26,579 bases of DNA from JANWKQ01 sp964624635 (GCA_964624635.1 CAZUXM010000035.1:1-26579), one strand, 5' to 3'; positions 1 to 7,841 are shown, counted from the stretch's first letter. The notes: a model not told the origin generated them from the letters alone. Numbers and translations are program-made.

Positions 1-296
1 ATATAGGGTTACTTATATATCCATCAAAACAAACGATAAGCTTAGATAGTTTATGGTTGGAAGGAAATTGCAGAAGTATTGTTTCCTACAACTATAAGGG
101 CAGAAGTAAAAATGATACACTATCCGTTTATATCATGGATGGATTAAATTATGATGGTGGGATACAAGTAGATACCAATTGGTGCAAAGACCCCACAAAA
201 AAAGGAGTCATTATCAGTTATCATAAAGGAAGAGAAAAATACTATATGGATATTACATCATATATAGAAGAACTTTTTCCTTTGGCATATCCATAA
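1..296 (+). CDS. C-terminal fragment of an unknown protein
   Basis: The frame ending at the TAA at 294-296 is open to the left edge of the window without a stop, so the gene begins outside and about 97 residues of its C-terminus are seen. A TTG at 57 could be read as a start, but the open frame upstream makes truncation by the window edge much more likely. The visible part is polar and rich in Tyr, Lys, Asp and Gly, with alternating hydrophobic residues (for example VSYNYKGRSKNDTLSVYI) that suggest beta strands. I see no recognisable domain, membrane segment or catalytic motif. It is convergent with murF. It could be the end of a secreted or lipoprotein-like beta-sandwich protein, but this is only an impression. 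Confidence 0.5.
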   Translation, partial: IGLLIYPSKQTISLDSLWLEGNCRSIVSYNYKGRSKNDTLSVYIMDGLNYDGGIQVDTNWCKDPTKKGVIISYHKGREKYYMDITSYIEELFPLAYP

Positions 297-372
297 AAAG
301 AGAAAAGCGCTACCACTATGGATAACGCCTTTCCTAAACCAACCCTAATGATTGTTTTATCCATATACACAA

Positions 373-412
373 ATTTATTTTGACTAAAATGCTAAAAGAG
401 TCAAAAATAAAT
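373..412. terminator. Imperfect hairpin between convergent genes, possible terminator
   Basis: An A/T-rich inverted repeat has arms ATTTATTTTGACT (373-385) and AGTCAAAAATAAAT (399-412) around a 13-nt loop, with a perfect core TTTTGACT/AGTCAAAA and one bulged A. It lies in the 186-bp gap between the left-edge gene and murF, which converge, so a bidirectional terminator is plausible. There is no clean U-tract after either arm, which lowers confidence. Nothing else is recognisable in 297-482. Confidence 0.25.
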
Positions 413-482
413 ATGGACCTGAAATACATGATTTTGTTGATGTTTCGATAAATTTTAATCAATTTTAAACCTATTGGTCCAA

Positions 483-1760
483 TTAAAAATTGATTAACTT
501 TTCTAAGGCATAACCTCTACTGCCTTTGAGCAGGATATTGAATCCTTTGAAGTCCTGTTGGTTGAACCATACAATGGCTTCCTGTGTAGTGTTGAAATGC
601 AAACAAGGTAGGTTATTTTTTTGTTCGCCGAAATATTTTCCAATGAGTATTACTTTATCAAATTGTAAATCTTTAATCATTTCAACTATTGCAGCATGTT
701 CAGTTTGGCTATGTTCTCCAAGCTCTAACATGTCACCTAATATAACAGCTCTTGGAGAACCTGCGTTTTGATAAAAACTTTCGATGGAGAGTTTCATACT
801 GCTGGGGTTGGCATTGTAACAATCCACAAAAAACGTAATATTATTTTTTTGTAAAATCTGAGATCGGTTCATTCCCGGTACATAATTCTCTATGGCCAGT
901 TTAATTTTTTCTTCAGGGATGTTAAAATGTAATCCGATACACGCTGCTGTTGCCAGATTATCCCCGTTAAAGCTTCCAAATAATTGTGAAGTATATGAGT
1001 TTCCTGTTTTTTTATTTTTTATAGAAGCATAACTTCCGCTATTTATTTCAAATGAAAAATCATTGTATTCATCAGTGCCATAATTAATACTTGATATTCC
1101 TTGTGATGAATGAATCAAGTCTTTATAATTGTTATTTACAAAGGCTGTTCCATTAGATTGCTTAAGCCAATCAAACAACTCAGCATTGGCTTTAATTACA
1201 TTTTCAATACTTCCAAAACCTTCTAAATGGTCTTTTCCATTATTGGTAACAATACCGTAATTGGGTTCGACAATCTTACATAAATCAAAAGTTTCTCGTA
1301 AATGATTAGCCCCAATCTCGATGACAGCCATTTCTATATCATCAGATATGGATAATAAAGTAAGAGGAACTCCTATATGATTGTTAAGATTCCCTTTGGT
1401 AGCAAATGTTTTATAAGTAGTGCTTAAAACGGCATGTAATAATTCTTTGGTGGTGGTTTTTCCATTGGATCCACCAATAGCTATGAACGGAATATTTAGT
1501 TTTCTTCTATGATAATTGGCCAGTCCCTGTAAAGCAATTAATGTGTTATTTACAAGAATGGTTCTATTATCTATATAAAAGTCCTTGTTATCAATGATGG
1601 CATAAGAGGCTCCTGCTTCCAATGCTGATTTTGCAAATGTATTACCGTCAAACTTTTCTCCCTTTAATGCAAAAAATATGCATCCGCTTTCAATCTTCCT
1701 GTTATCGGTTGATATGATTGGATGATTTTTATAAATGCGATAAATTTCTTCTATTTGCAT
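483..1760 (-). CDS. murF: UDP-N-acetylmuramoyl-tripeptide--D-alanyl-D-alanine ligase (MurF)
   Basis: MurF is the cytoplasmic ATP-dependent ligase that adds D-Ala-D-Ala to the UDP-MurNAc-tripeptide, the last soluble step of peptidoglycan precursor synthesis. The 425-residue product shows the Mur-ligase layout: an N-terminal substrate domain (about 1-90), the ATP-binding P-loop GGSNGKTTTK (96-105), NNHIGVPLTLL (126-136), the EIGANH motif (148-153), and a C-terminal domain with the NANPSS and GDMLELG signatures. EIGANH and the D-Ala-D-Ala-type C-terminal domain favour MurF over MurC, MurD or MurE. The length is at the short end for MurF but usual for Bacteroidota. The ATG at 1760 is 26 bp from the divergent queA start, so the two promoters must overlap or lie inside the opposing genes. 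Confidence 0.95.
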   Translation of the reverse strand: MQIEEIYRIYKNHPIISTDNRKIESGCIFFALKGEKFDGNTFAKSALEAGASYAIIDNKDFYIDNRTILVNNTLIALQGLANYHRRKLNIPFIAIGGSNGKTTTKELLHAVLSTTYKTFATKGNLNNHIGVPLTLLSISDDIEMAVIEIGANHLRETFDLCKIVEPNYGIVTNNGKDHLEGFGSIENVIKANAELFDWLKQSNGTAFVNNNYKDLIHSSQGISSINYGTDEYNDFSFEINSGSYASIKNKKTGNSYTSQLFGSFNGDNLATAACIGLHFNIPEEKIKLAIENYVPGMNRSQILQKNNITFFVDCYNANPSSMKLSIESFYQNAGSPRAVILGDMLELGEHSQTEHAAIVEMIKDLQFDKVILIGKYFGEQKNNLPCLHFNTTQEAIVWFNQQDFKGFNILLKGSRGYALEKLINF

Positions 1761-1786
1761 AGCCGAAAAATACTAAAAATTAGGTT

Positions 1787-2962
1787 GTGAACCTTCCTTT
1801 TGTTAATATCAATGATTACGATTATCCTTTATCTGATGCTAGGATAGCACGATATCCGCTGGATAATCGGTCTGATTCCAAACTCCTGGTATTTGATCAT
1901 GGAACTATTTATCATCAGAGTTTTAAAAATTTGCCAGAGCTTTTGCCTTCCCAAGCACATCTTATCTTTAACAATACCAAAGTAATTCAAGCCAGATTAC
2001 ATTTTCGAAAAGAAACCGGTGCGGAGGTGGAGGTATTTCTGCTCAATCCGGTCAATCATGAAAATGCAGGGGAAGTATTGAGTCGAAAACAATCATCCGC
2101 ATGGCATTGTATGATTGGGAATAAAAAAAGATTTAAAGAGGAAGATGTTTTACAAAACGATGATCTTTCAGCACTTTGGTTGGATAGAGAAAATGATATC
2201 ATCCAGTTTAATTATGGAGATAAATGTTTTGCGGATGTGATAGAACAAATAGGGAATTTACCTATTCCTCCGTATTTGAATCGTCCTACAGAAAAAATTG
2301 ATCATACCCGTTATCAAACATCTTTTGCTATCAGCAGTGGATCAGTGGCTGCACCCACAGCTGCTTTGCATTTTGATGAAGGAATCAATGAGCAATTAAA
2401 AAATAAAGGAATTATATCATCCTATCTTACCTTACATGTAGGTGCAGGTACCTTTAAACCTGTTAGTACAGATAATGCCATGGATCATACCATGCATAAA
2501 GAGTATATAGTTTTTACTGAAGAAATGATTCATTCACTTTTGAAGTATCCTTTAAATAGAATTGCCGTAGGAACTACCAGTTTGCGATCATTGGAAAGTT
2601 TATATTGGTTGGGTGTAGGATTAATTACTGGAGAATTGACTCAATTTCATATTCCCCAATTTTTCCCGTATCAATGTAAGTCACAAAATATTTCTGTTGA
2701 AGAATCCCTGGAAAAAGTATTGAATTTTATGAAAAAGAATTCAATCTCAATCCTTGAAGGTACTTCTTCCATTTTTATTTTCCCCGGTTATAAAACCAAA
2801 ATGGTGAAAGGAATCATTACTAATTTTCATCAACCGAAATCCACTTTATTGTTATTGATTGCTTCACTAATCGGAGACGATTGGAAGAAAATTTATAACG
2901 AAGCGTTGAGTAATGATTACCGTTTCCTTAGTTATGGAGATTCCTCGTTGCTTTTATTTTGA
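1787..2962 (+). CDS. queA: S-adenosylmethionine:tRNA ribosyltransferase-isomerase (QueA-type)
   Basis: QueA transfers and isomerises the ribosyl group of SAM onto 7-aminomethyl-7-deazaguanine at the tRNA wobble position to give epoxyqueuosine. Family motifs visible in the 391 residues are FNNTKVIQARL (61-71), IGNLPIPPYLNR (165-176), SGSVAAPTAALHF (194-206), HVGAGTFKPV (227-236), GTTSLRSLESLYW and, near the end, the TNFHQPKSTLLLLI block. The protein is longer than the roughly 350-residue E. coli type and matches the longer Bacteroidota form, so exact function could differ. The start is a GTG at 1787: a TAG two codons upstream in the same frame excludes a longer protein, and no in-frame ATG follows closely. 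The 3' end overlaps convergent tadA by 9 bp. Confidence 0.88.
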   Translation: MNLPFVNINDYDYPLSDARIARYPLDNRSDSKLLVFDHGTIYHQSFKNLPELLPSQAHLIFNNTKVIQARLHFRKETGAEVEVFLLNPVNHENAGEVLSRKQSSAWHCMIGNKKRFKEEDVLQNDDLSALWLDRENDIIQFNYGDKCFADVIEQIGNLPIPPYLNRPTEKIDHTRYQTSFAISSGSVAAPTAALHFDEGINEQLKNKGIISSYLTLHVGAGTFKPVSTDNAMDHTMHKEYIVFTEEMIHSLLKYPLNRIAVGTTSLRSLESLYWLGVGLITGELTQFHIPQFFPYQCKSQNISVEESLEKVLNFMKKNSISILEGTSSIFIFPGYKTKMVKGIITNFHQPKSTLLLLIASLIGDDWKKIYNEALSNDYRFLSYGDSSLLLF

Positions 2963-3409
2963 TCTTTTCTTTTTAAAGAAGTCAGTTAGCAATTTTGAAC
3001 ATTCTTTTTCCATGACGCCCCCAACGATGACTGTTTTAGGATGTGTTATGTTTTCAATATATTTCCCAAAACCATATTTGGTATCCTGAGCCCCAAAAAC
3101 AATTTTCCCTACTTGTGCCCAACGTAAAGCTCCGGCACACATTAAACATGGTTCGAGGGTAACATATATCGTACATTCATTCAAATATTTTGCTCCCAAA
3201 AAGTTTTCGGCAGCAGTAATACATTGCATTTCTGCATGAGCTGTTACATCATTGAGGGTTTCGGTAAGGTTATGACCTCTTGCAATCACTCTGTTATTGG
3301 TAACAATAACACATCCAATAGGAACTTCATCTTTATCTTTTGCTTTTTCTGCTTCCCGTAAAGCTTCTCTCATAAAATAGACATCTCCAAAAAGTTCTAT
3401 TTCTTCCAT
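2954..3409 (-). CDS. tadA: tRNA-specific adenosine deaminase (TadA)
   Basis: TadA deaminates the wobble adenosine of tRNA-Arg(ACG) to inosine. The 151-residue protein belongs to the cytidine/deoxycytidylate deaminase fold: the zinc and catalytic site is seen as HAE (58-60) and PCLMC (87-91), preceded by EVPIGCVIV (28-36). Length and start agree with bacterial TadA. It follows the secreted DUF2141 gene by 10 nt on the same strand and is probably co-transcribed with it from the promoter near 3884-3911. With queA opposite, two tRNA-modification genes converge here and overlap by 9 bp. The guanine-deaminase subfamily is an alternative in the same fold, but the TLEPCLMCAGAL context is typical of TadA. 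Confidence 0.92.
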   Translation of the reverse strand: MEEIELFGDVYFMREALREAEKAKDKDEVPIGCVIVTNNRVIARGHNLTETLNDVTAHAEMQCITAAENFLGAKYLNECTIYVTLEPCLMCAGALRWAQVGKIVFGAQDTKYGFGKYIENITHPKTVIVGGVMEKECSKLLTDFFKKKRSK

Positions 3410-3419
3410 AGGATGATAT

Positions 3420-3860
3420 TTATAGATATCTCACTTTAATGGTAACCGAAATTCTTTGGCCTGCAACTAGTGTAACACTAAAATCTTTGAACTTGGGTTT
3501 ACTCCAGCCTGTATGATAGATATTAGAAAATCCAAAACCTTCCTTAGGTAATCCTAACCAGTTATAATTCATTTTATAATCTTCATTGGTATCATCCAGC
3601 ATACTTAAGCCCCAGGTTCCGGGTGTTAGATTTAAAGTAACCTTTAAAGTAGAACCTGATACATTAGCACCTTTGGGGAAGTATTTTGTAAGGGCTGGTT
3701 TTTCTTTGTCCCAGGTGCCCTGATCCTGATAAAGGCCCATCACTATTTGACCCTTGGATGATTCCAAATTGGTAAAAGTTACATCAATAGTTTGGGCATG
3801 GATATAGGAAAAAACTCCCAGGCAGATAATAAATATGGTTTTGATAAATGTTGTTTTCAT
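3420..3860 (-). CDS. Secreted DUF2141-family protein
   Basis: The frame extends further upstream, but the ATG at 3860 is chosen because it opens a textbook signal peptide (MKTTFIKTIFIICLGVFSYIH, then AQ as the likely cleavage region), and because the predicted promoter lies just upstream at 3884-3911, partly inside the longer reading. The mature part, about 125 residues, matches the DUF2141 pattern: a beta-rich domain with IDVTFTNLESSKGQIVMGLY near the start and a stretch around GTWGLSMLDDTNEDYKMNYN, followed by GFGFSN. DUF2141 proteins are exported and common in Bacteroidota and Proteobacteria; their role is unknown. It is the first gene of a likely two-gene unit with tadA. Confidence 0.8.
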   Translation of the reverse strand: MKTTFIKTIFIICLGVFSYIHAQTIDVTFTNLESSKGQIVMGLYQDQGTWDKEKPALTKYFPKGANVSGSTLKVTLNLTPGTWGLSMLDDTNEDYKMNYNWLGLPKEGFGFSNIYHTGWSKPKFKDFSVTLVAGQRISVTIKVRYL

Positions 3861-3883
3861 GGAATTTATTGAGGCTAATAATA

Positions 3884-3911
3884 CAAATGTATACATTTTT
3901 GTCTCCGACAA
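3884..3911 (-). promoter_or_regulatory. Bacteroidota-type promoter for the DUF2141-tadA unit
   Basis: On the minus strand a TTG (plus 3909-3911) is followed after 17 nt by TACATTTG (plus 3884-3891). This fits the Bacteroidota housekeeping consensus TTG-N17 to 23-TAnnTTTG exactly. Transcription would start about 20 nt before the ATG at 3860. It was found by reading, not by scoring. Confidence 0.6.
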
Positions 3912-4052
3912 TTACACAAGATAAAAAGAGTATGTTACTATTTACCATTTAGATTCTGTATCCCTTGACAACAAAGGTGTGTATGATTTAAGATAAGGGT
4001 TGGGTGATGATCTTTTTGAAAGATAGGGGTGATATTAAAGAGGCTTTTTTTT

Positions 4053-4117
4053 CCGATATTTTTCACCGATAAACCTTGTTTTTTGTTCCCGATAAAATCA
4101 CAACATTTTATCCGATG
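4053..4117. promoter_or_regulatory. Operator-like inverted repeat with spaced CCGAT repeats
   Basis: In the gene-free stretch 3912-4152 a perfect inverted repeat GATAAAAT-CACAAC-ATTTTATC lies at 4091-4112. The hexamer CCGATA also occurs at 4053, 4066 and 4089, and CCGATG at 4112, giving start-to-start intervals of 13, 23 and 23 nt. Such spacing resembles repeated protein-binding sites on one face of the helix. It sits directly upstream of the small ORF at 4153. No binding protein can be named, and the repeats are short enough to be chance in AT-rich DNA. Confidence 0.3.
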
Positions 4118-4152
4118 ACCAGTTTAATAGAGTAACTTTAAACTTGAAAGTT

Positions 4153-4287
4153 ATGATCAGGAAGTTCAAACAATCACTAATCAGATACTGTAAGTTCTGG
4201 TTCATTGGAATGGAAGACGAAAAAGAAAATAAACCATCTGTTGTTTTAGTTTGGTTTCCGGCTACCAAAGATCATCGATATGATTAA
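4153..4287 (+). CDS. Possible 44-residue small protein
   Basis: An ATG-started ORF of 44 codons reads MIRKFKQSLIRYCKFWFIGM followed by an acidic-lysine stretch (EDEKENK) and a hydrophobic VVLVWFP segment. It has a basic, aromatic N-terminal half and no clear signal peptide or membrane helix. Support for its being real is contextual: a weak -7-like TAAACTTG ends 6 nt before the ATG, an operator-like inverted repeat lies upstream, and a strong terminator hairpin (4371-4404) follows before the next gene starts. The transcript could equally be a small non-coding RNA. I do not recognise the product. Confidence 0.3.
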   Translation: MIRKFKQSLIRYCKFWFIGMEDEKENKPSVVLVWFPATKDHRYD

Positions 4288-4370
4288 TAAAATAGGATGC
4301 TGTTATTAAACAGTATTCAATAATAATATTGTTCTTTACTTTTTTCATAGTGTTAAGGTGTTTAGGGTTC

Positions 4371-4404
4371 AAAGGGTTGACTATTCCTCATTAGTCAACC
4401 CTTT
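4371..4404 (+). terminator. Strong intrinsic terminator hairpin
   Basis: There is a perfect 13-bp stem AAAGGGTTGACTA (4371-4383) / TAGTCAACCCTTT (4392-4404) with an 8-nt loop, followed by ACTTTTTAATTTTTTT. The T-rich tail on the plus side makes it a rho-independent terminator for something transcribed rightward through 4153-4370. It ends 29 bp before the lipoprotein start at 4434, so that gene needs its own promoter, or the hairpin is an attenuator for it. Confidence 0.7.
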
Positions 4405-4433
4405 ACTTTTTAATTTTTTTGTATATTTAAACT

Positions 4434-4832
4434 GTGAAGAAAACTATATATATTCTTCTTGTATTTTTTTCTTGGATGCTTCAGTCTTGCGATGCAGTAT
4501 TAATTCTTACATATCAGGTAAAAAATCATTCCCGCAAACCTGTTAAAATTAAAATAGAAGATTATAATAATCATCTGTTTGATAATAGGGGTGTTGATAC
4601 TATTGTAATATTAAATCCGGGAAAGTCTTTTATTGTGGGCAGATCGTTGCCAGACATTGGATTTCCCGGCGATGAAGTACTCATTTATAATAAGTATCCA
4701 TCATGCAATAATTTTAGTATACTAAAAGGGGATAGTGTTATTGCTGTCAATCCAACGGATAAAGAGTGGAAATATGGTTCAGGTTATTCAACCTACAAAA
4801 TTACAAATAGGAACTTGCCTTATAATTATTGA
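4434..4832 (+). CDS. Small hypothetical lipoprotein
   Basis: The 132-residue product starts with GTG at 4434 and has a lipoprotein signal peptide: MKKTIYILLV, then a hydrophobic FFSWML, then the lipobox LQSC with the lipidated Cys at residue 19. The mature part of about 113 residues is polar and predicted beta-rich (VKIKIEDYNN, GKSFIVG, GDSVIAV); I recognise no domain. A TATATTTA box, close to TAnnTTTG, ends 5 nt before the GTG, so the transcript may have almost no leader. It is flanked by the terminator on the left and is convergent with the SDR gene, whose stop lies 2 nt away. Probably anchored in the inner or outer membrane facing the periplasm. Confidence 0.6.
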   Translation: MKKTIYILLVFFSWMLQSCDAVLILTYQVKNHSRKPVKIKIEDYNNHLFDNRGVDTIVILNPGKSFIVGRSLPDIGFPGDEVLIYNKYPSCNNFSILKGDSVIAVNPTDKEWKYGSGYSTYKITNRNLPYNY

Positions 4833-4834
4833 TT

Positions 4835-5566
4835 TTACATCTTCATTTTCTTAAACATTCCTTCCGGAATAGAAGTAATAATCTTCATGATGTATTTCCA
4901 CATCCATAAACTAAACAATATATTTTTCTTTTTGCTGGCAGCTTTATAAATGTCTGATGCAATTTTTTGTGGAGTAGCTGTTAACTTTGGATTTAAAGGC
5001 ATCCCTTGAGTCATAGCAGTTTTAATGAATCCAGGCTTTACAGTGAGTACATGTACTCCACTGTGGAAACATTTATTTCTAAGTCCGCTAAGGTAAGCAC
5101 TAAAACCGGCCTTGGCACTGCCATATAAAAAGTTGGATTGTCTTCCTCTTTCGCCGGCTACTGAACTGATTCCAATAATAGTACCTTGTTTTTTATCCAT
5201 CATAGAAGTAGCGGCCACATTTAAAATACTTACCGCTCCGGTATAATTGATATGTAAAATTTGTTCTGCTTCACTCCAATCTTGTAACCCTTTTGCAGTA
5301 TCACCTAAATAACCGAAAACACAAGCTACCACATCCGGTTGGATAGAAAGATTTTTATAAAAATCAACATGTGATGTAAAATCCAACGCATCAAATTCAA
5401 CAGAGGTGGCTTTTACATTGTATTTTATTTGCAGGTCTTTTTCTAAAGGTTCTATTCTTTCTTTTTTACGTGCAGCTAAAATAACATCATAGCCATGTTT
5501 TGCATATTCATGTGCCATGGCTTGTGCCACATCACTCATGGCTCCTAGTATTAATATTGAGGGCAT
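4835..5566 (-). CDS. SDR oxidoreductase, DprE2-like (polyprenyl-phospho-2-keto-pentose reductase)
   Basis: This is a 243-residue short-chain dehydrogenase with an N-terminal NAD(P)-binding stretch ILILGAMSDVAQAMA (4-18), catalytic Ser134/135 in GISSVAG and the YxxxK pair Tyr148/Lys152. The C-terminus has a hydrophobic-basic tail (FSLWMWKYIMKII) that could associate with the membrane. Alone it would be a generic SDR. Its place 53 bp downstream of a DprE1-like oxidase and after a UbiA-type phosphoribosyltransferase points to the DprE2 role. In mycobacteria DprE2 reduces decaprenylphospho-2-keto-erythro-pentose to decaprenylphospho-arabinose, and DprE1 and DprE2 together perform the C2' epimerisation. 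Lipid chain length and the sugar actually made here are unknown. It is the last gene of the three-gene minus operon. Confidence 0.75.
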   Translation of the reverse strand: MPSILILGAMSDVAQAMAHEYAKHGYDVILAARKKERIEPLEKDLQIKYNVKATSVEFDALDFTSHVDFYKNLSIQPDVVACVFGYLGDTAKGLQDWSEAEQILHINYTGAVSILNVAATSMMDKKQGTIIGISSVAGERGRQSNFLYGSAKAGFSAYLSGLRNKCFHSGVHVLTVKPGFIKTAMTQGMPLNPKLTATPQKIASDIYKAASKKKNILFSLWMWKYIMKIITSIPEGMFKKMKM

Positions 5567-5619
5567 TGTTTTTTTTATTTAGAGGATAAAGATATTATTT
5601 TTTGTAAGACGAATTGGCA

Positions 5620-6954
5620 TTACTTCGTCATCCCAATCCTATCAGATTGTACAGATGAAAACTTATAATCCGGGTTGATGAGTTTTATTTTCTCAACAAA
5701 ATCCTGTGCCTGTGGATAGGATTTCATCAACATCTCGTGTTTCATGCGTACATCTTTAGTAAGATACACACGTCCTCCGTATTTATGAACCAACTCATCC
5801 AATTCATCTAAAAAAGCCCAAACTTTTTTGTCGATTTTAAAATCGATGGCTAATGTATATCCACCTTTAGGAAAACGAATATAATTTTCGTTTTGTTCTC
5901 CAAATAATTTTAATACGGTGAGGAATGACCCCATTCCACGTTGCCCAATTTTTTCAATAATGGCTATCAAACCTTCTCTGCTGGTAGCAGGCGGTAATAC
6001 AAATTGATATTGGGTAAATCCGTTTTTACCATAGATGCGATTCCAATGTAGAATGCCATCTAACGGATAATAAAACGTTTCGTAATGAACTATGGATTGT
6101 TTTAAACGTTGCATTTGTTTGTTGTAATACAACAAATTAAATGCACGAACTGTTAAGCTGTTGATAGTAAAATTCGGGAAGTTAAAAGGTAAAAATAACT
6201 TTCCGTCTTTATGGGGTTGTAAAGGATTCGCTTTTTGTTTGCTTGATTTCAACTCATCTTTTTTAGCAAATTCACCTACGGTCATAATGCTTTTTCCCAA
6301 AGATTTTCCTTTTGATAAACAATCAATCCATGCAACACTGTTGGTCCATGATTGTGTGTTCTCAAAAATCTTCATTATTTCGTCCAGGTTTTTTGCCTTG
6401 ATGGATTCTTGTCTGATATAGGAGGTTTCGATAGGAGCTAATTGGAAACAAATTTTGGTAATGAGTCCTGTTAAACCCATTCCTCCAGCAGTTAATGCAA
6501 AGAAATCGGCATTTTCAGTTTTACTGCAAATTTTTGTTTCACCATTAGGCGTGATGAGTTCAAACCAATATACATGGTCAGAAAATGTTCCTCTGGCATG
6601 ATGGTTTTTCCCATGAATGTCAGAAGCCAAAGCTCCGGCAATCGTTACAAATTTGGTTCCCGGAGTAACGGGCATAAACCAGCCTTTAGGAACAAAAAAG
6701 CGTAGTACTTCTTCAATGGTTACTCCTGCTTCTACAGTGAGTATCCCTTTTTCTTCATCAAAAGCCAACATGTGGTTTAGCTTAAGAGTAGAAAGTATAG
6801 TAGTAGCTAATGCGGAGTCACCATAACAACGACCCATTCCTCTCGGAATGATTTGCTTTTTTTCTTGAATTAATGAATGATAACTATCAATGTTATTATA
6901 TTCAAAAACATCTGCCTCTATTTCTGGATATTTCCCCCAATTAACAACTTTCAT
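5620..6954 (-). CDS. FAD-dependent oxidoreductase, DprE1-like (polyprenyl-phospho-ribose 2'-oxidase)
   Basis: The 444-residue protein has the FAD-PCMH fold of the vanillyl-alcohol-oxidase family: IIPRGMGRCYGDSA (35-48) is the FAD pyrophosphate loop, ASDIHGKNHH (110-119) matches the DprE1 flavin and active-site stretch, and GGMGLTGLITKI (157-168) completes the FAD domain. The C-terminal substrate domain ends with YGGRVYLTKD (392-401), whose Lys400 aligns by eye with the essential Lys418 of M. tuberculosis DprE1. At the position I align with the drug-reactive Cys387 there is Ala369. DprE1 oxidises polyprenylphospho-ribose at C2'. The ATG shares one base with the TGA of the upstream prenyltransferase gene (TGATG), indicating translational coupling. 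A generic sugar-lactone oxidase is the alternative, but the HGKNHH and TKD matches plus context favour DprE1. Confidence 0.82.
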   Translation of the reverse strand: MKVVNWGKYPEIEADVFEYNNIDSYHSLIQEKKQIIPRGMGRCYGDSALATTILSTLKLNHMLAFDEEKGILTVEAGVTIEEVLRFFVPKGWFMPVTPGTKFVTIAGALASDIHGKNHHARGTFSDHVYWFELITPNGETKICSKTENADFFALTAGGMGLTGLITKICFQLAPIETSYIRQESIKAKNLDEIMKIFENTQSWTNSVAWIDCLSKGKSLGKSIMTVGEFAKKDELKSSKQKANPLQPHKDGKLFLPFNFPNFTINSLTVRAFNLLYYNKQMQRLKQSIVHYETFYYPLDGILHWNRIYGKNGFTQYQFVLPPATSREGLIAIIEKIGQRGMGSFLTVLKLFGEQNENYIRFPKGGYTLAIDFKIDKKVWAFLDELDELVHKYGGRVYLTKDVRMKHEMLMKSYPQAQDFVEKIKLINPDYKFSSVQSDRIGMTK

Positions 6955-7841
6955 CAGGCAGGTGAGTTAACATGATTGATGTACAACAAAATGGCGAAAG
7001 TAAGTGCAAAGCCTATTAAAGTGAGTTGTATAAATAAATCCTTCAATAAAATTTTCGTTGGATTGCCACTTTTTTCCTGTACAAAGGTAATTTGTAAATA
7101 CCTGAGTACCCCAAGAATAACAAATAAACTGGTGATGTAAAGATTATTTCCCAGTCGTTGTGTTACATCATCAGAGATGGTATACATAATGTAAGCTACA
7201 ATGGTAACACCTCCCATTAATGACATGGCAGTATTTATAAATTCAAGATTATATCCATCAACAGATTTTCGCATTTTTTTACCACTTTCCAAAAATATTT
7301 TTACATCATCTCTACGTTTGGCTAACCCCAGGAAAAGAGCCAAAAGAAACGTCATGATTAATATCCAGTGTGAAACATAAATGTCAGGGATGATACCCCC
7401 ACCAATTACTCTTAATACAAAACCAACCGCTATAATAGAAATATCTAACAAGGGAACATGCTTTAATTTGATGGAGTAAGCCAGATTAAGAATAAAATAA
7501 CTTCCAAGTACAATCAGAAAAAATGGATTGAGCCAAAATCCAACACCAATACTCAGCAATAATAATATAATAGCTATTATTACACCTGTGCTTATTTTCA
7601 CCGTTCCTGCAGCAAACGGACGATGTTTTTTTTCAGGATGTTGTTTATCATCTTCTACATCGCGAATATCATTGATGATATATACTACTGATGCGGTTAG
7701 AGAAAAACAAATAAATCCAATAGCTACTTTTAGCCCAGCCATAGGTTCTTGAATAAATACCCCGCTAAAAAACAATGGCAAGAAGAGGAAAAGATTCTTT
7801 AGCCAGTGTGATACACGTAATAATTTGATATACCTACTCAT
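6954..7841 (-). CDS. UbiA-type polyprenyl-phosphate phosphoribosyltransferase (DPPR synthase-like)
   Basis: The 295-residue polytopic membrane protein belongs to the UbiA superfamily. The first Asp-rich motif is NDIRDVEDDKQHP (57-69), followed by KKHRPFAAG, and the second conserved loop reads LGLAKRRDDVKIF. Both resemble the DPPR synthase subgroup (mycobacterial Rv3806c), which transfers phosphoribose from PRPP to polyprenyl phosphate, more than the menaquinone or haem prenyltransferases. Several hydrophobic spans of about 20 residues alternate with short loops, as expected for a UbiA fold. It is the first gene of the operon with DprE1- and DprE2-like genes. A dedicated phosphatase for the 5-phosphate product, needed in the mycobacterial route, is not in this window. 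Confidence 0.82.
   Translation of the reverse strand: MSRYIKLLRVSHWLKNLFLFLPLFFSGVFIQEPMAGLKVAIGFICFSLTASVVYIINDIRDVEDDKQHPEKKHRPFAAGTVKISTGVIIAIILLLLSIGVGFWLNPFFLIVLGSYFILNLAYSIKLKHVPLLDISIIAVGFVLRVIGGGIIPDIYVSHWILIMTFLLALFLGLAKRRDDVKIFLESGKKMRKSVDGYNLEFINTAMSLMGGVTIVAYIMYTISDDVTQRLGNNLYITSLFVILGVLRYLQITFVQEKSGNPTKILLKDLFIQLTLIGFALTFAILLYINHVNSPA

Noticed and set aside
4358..4546. 62-codon plus-strand frame starting before the lipoprotein gene
   Set aside because: It runs through the terminator hairpin and overlaps the lipoprotein signal-peptide codons in another frame; its sequence has no signal or domain.
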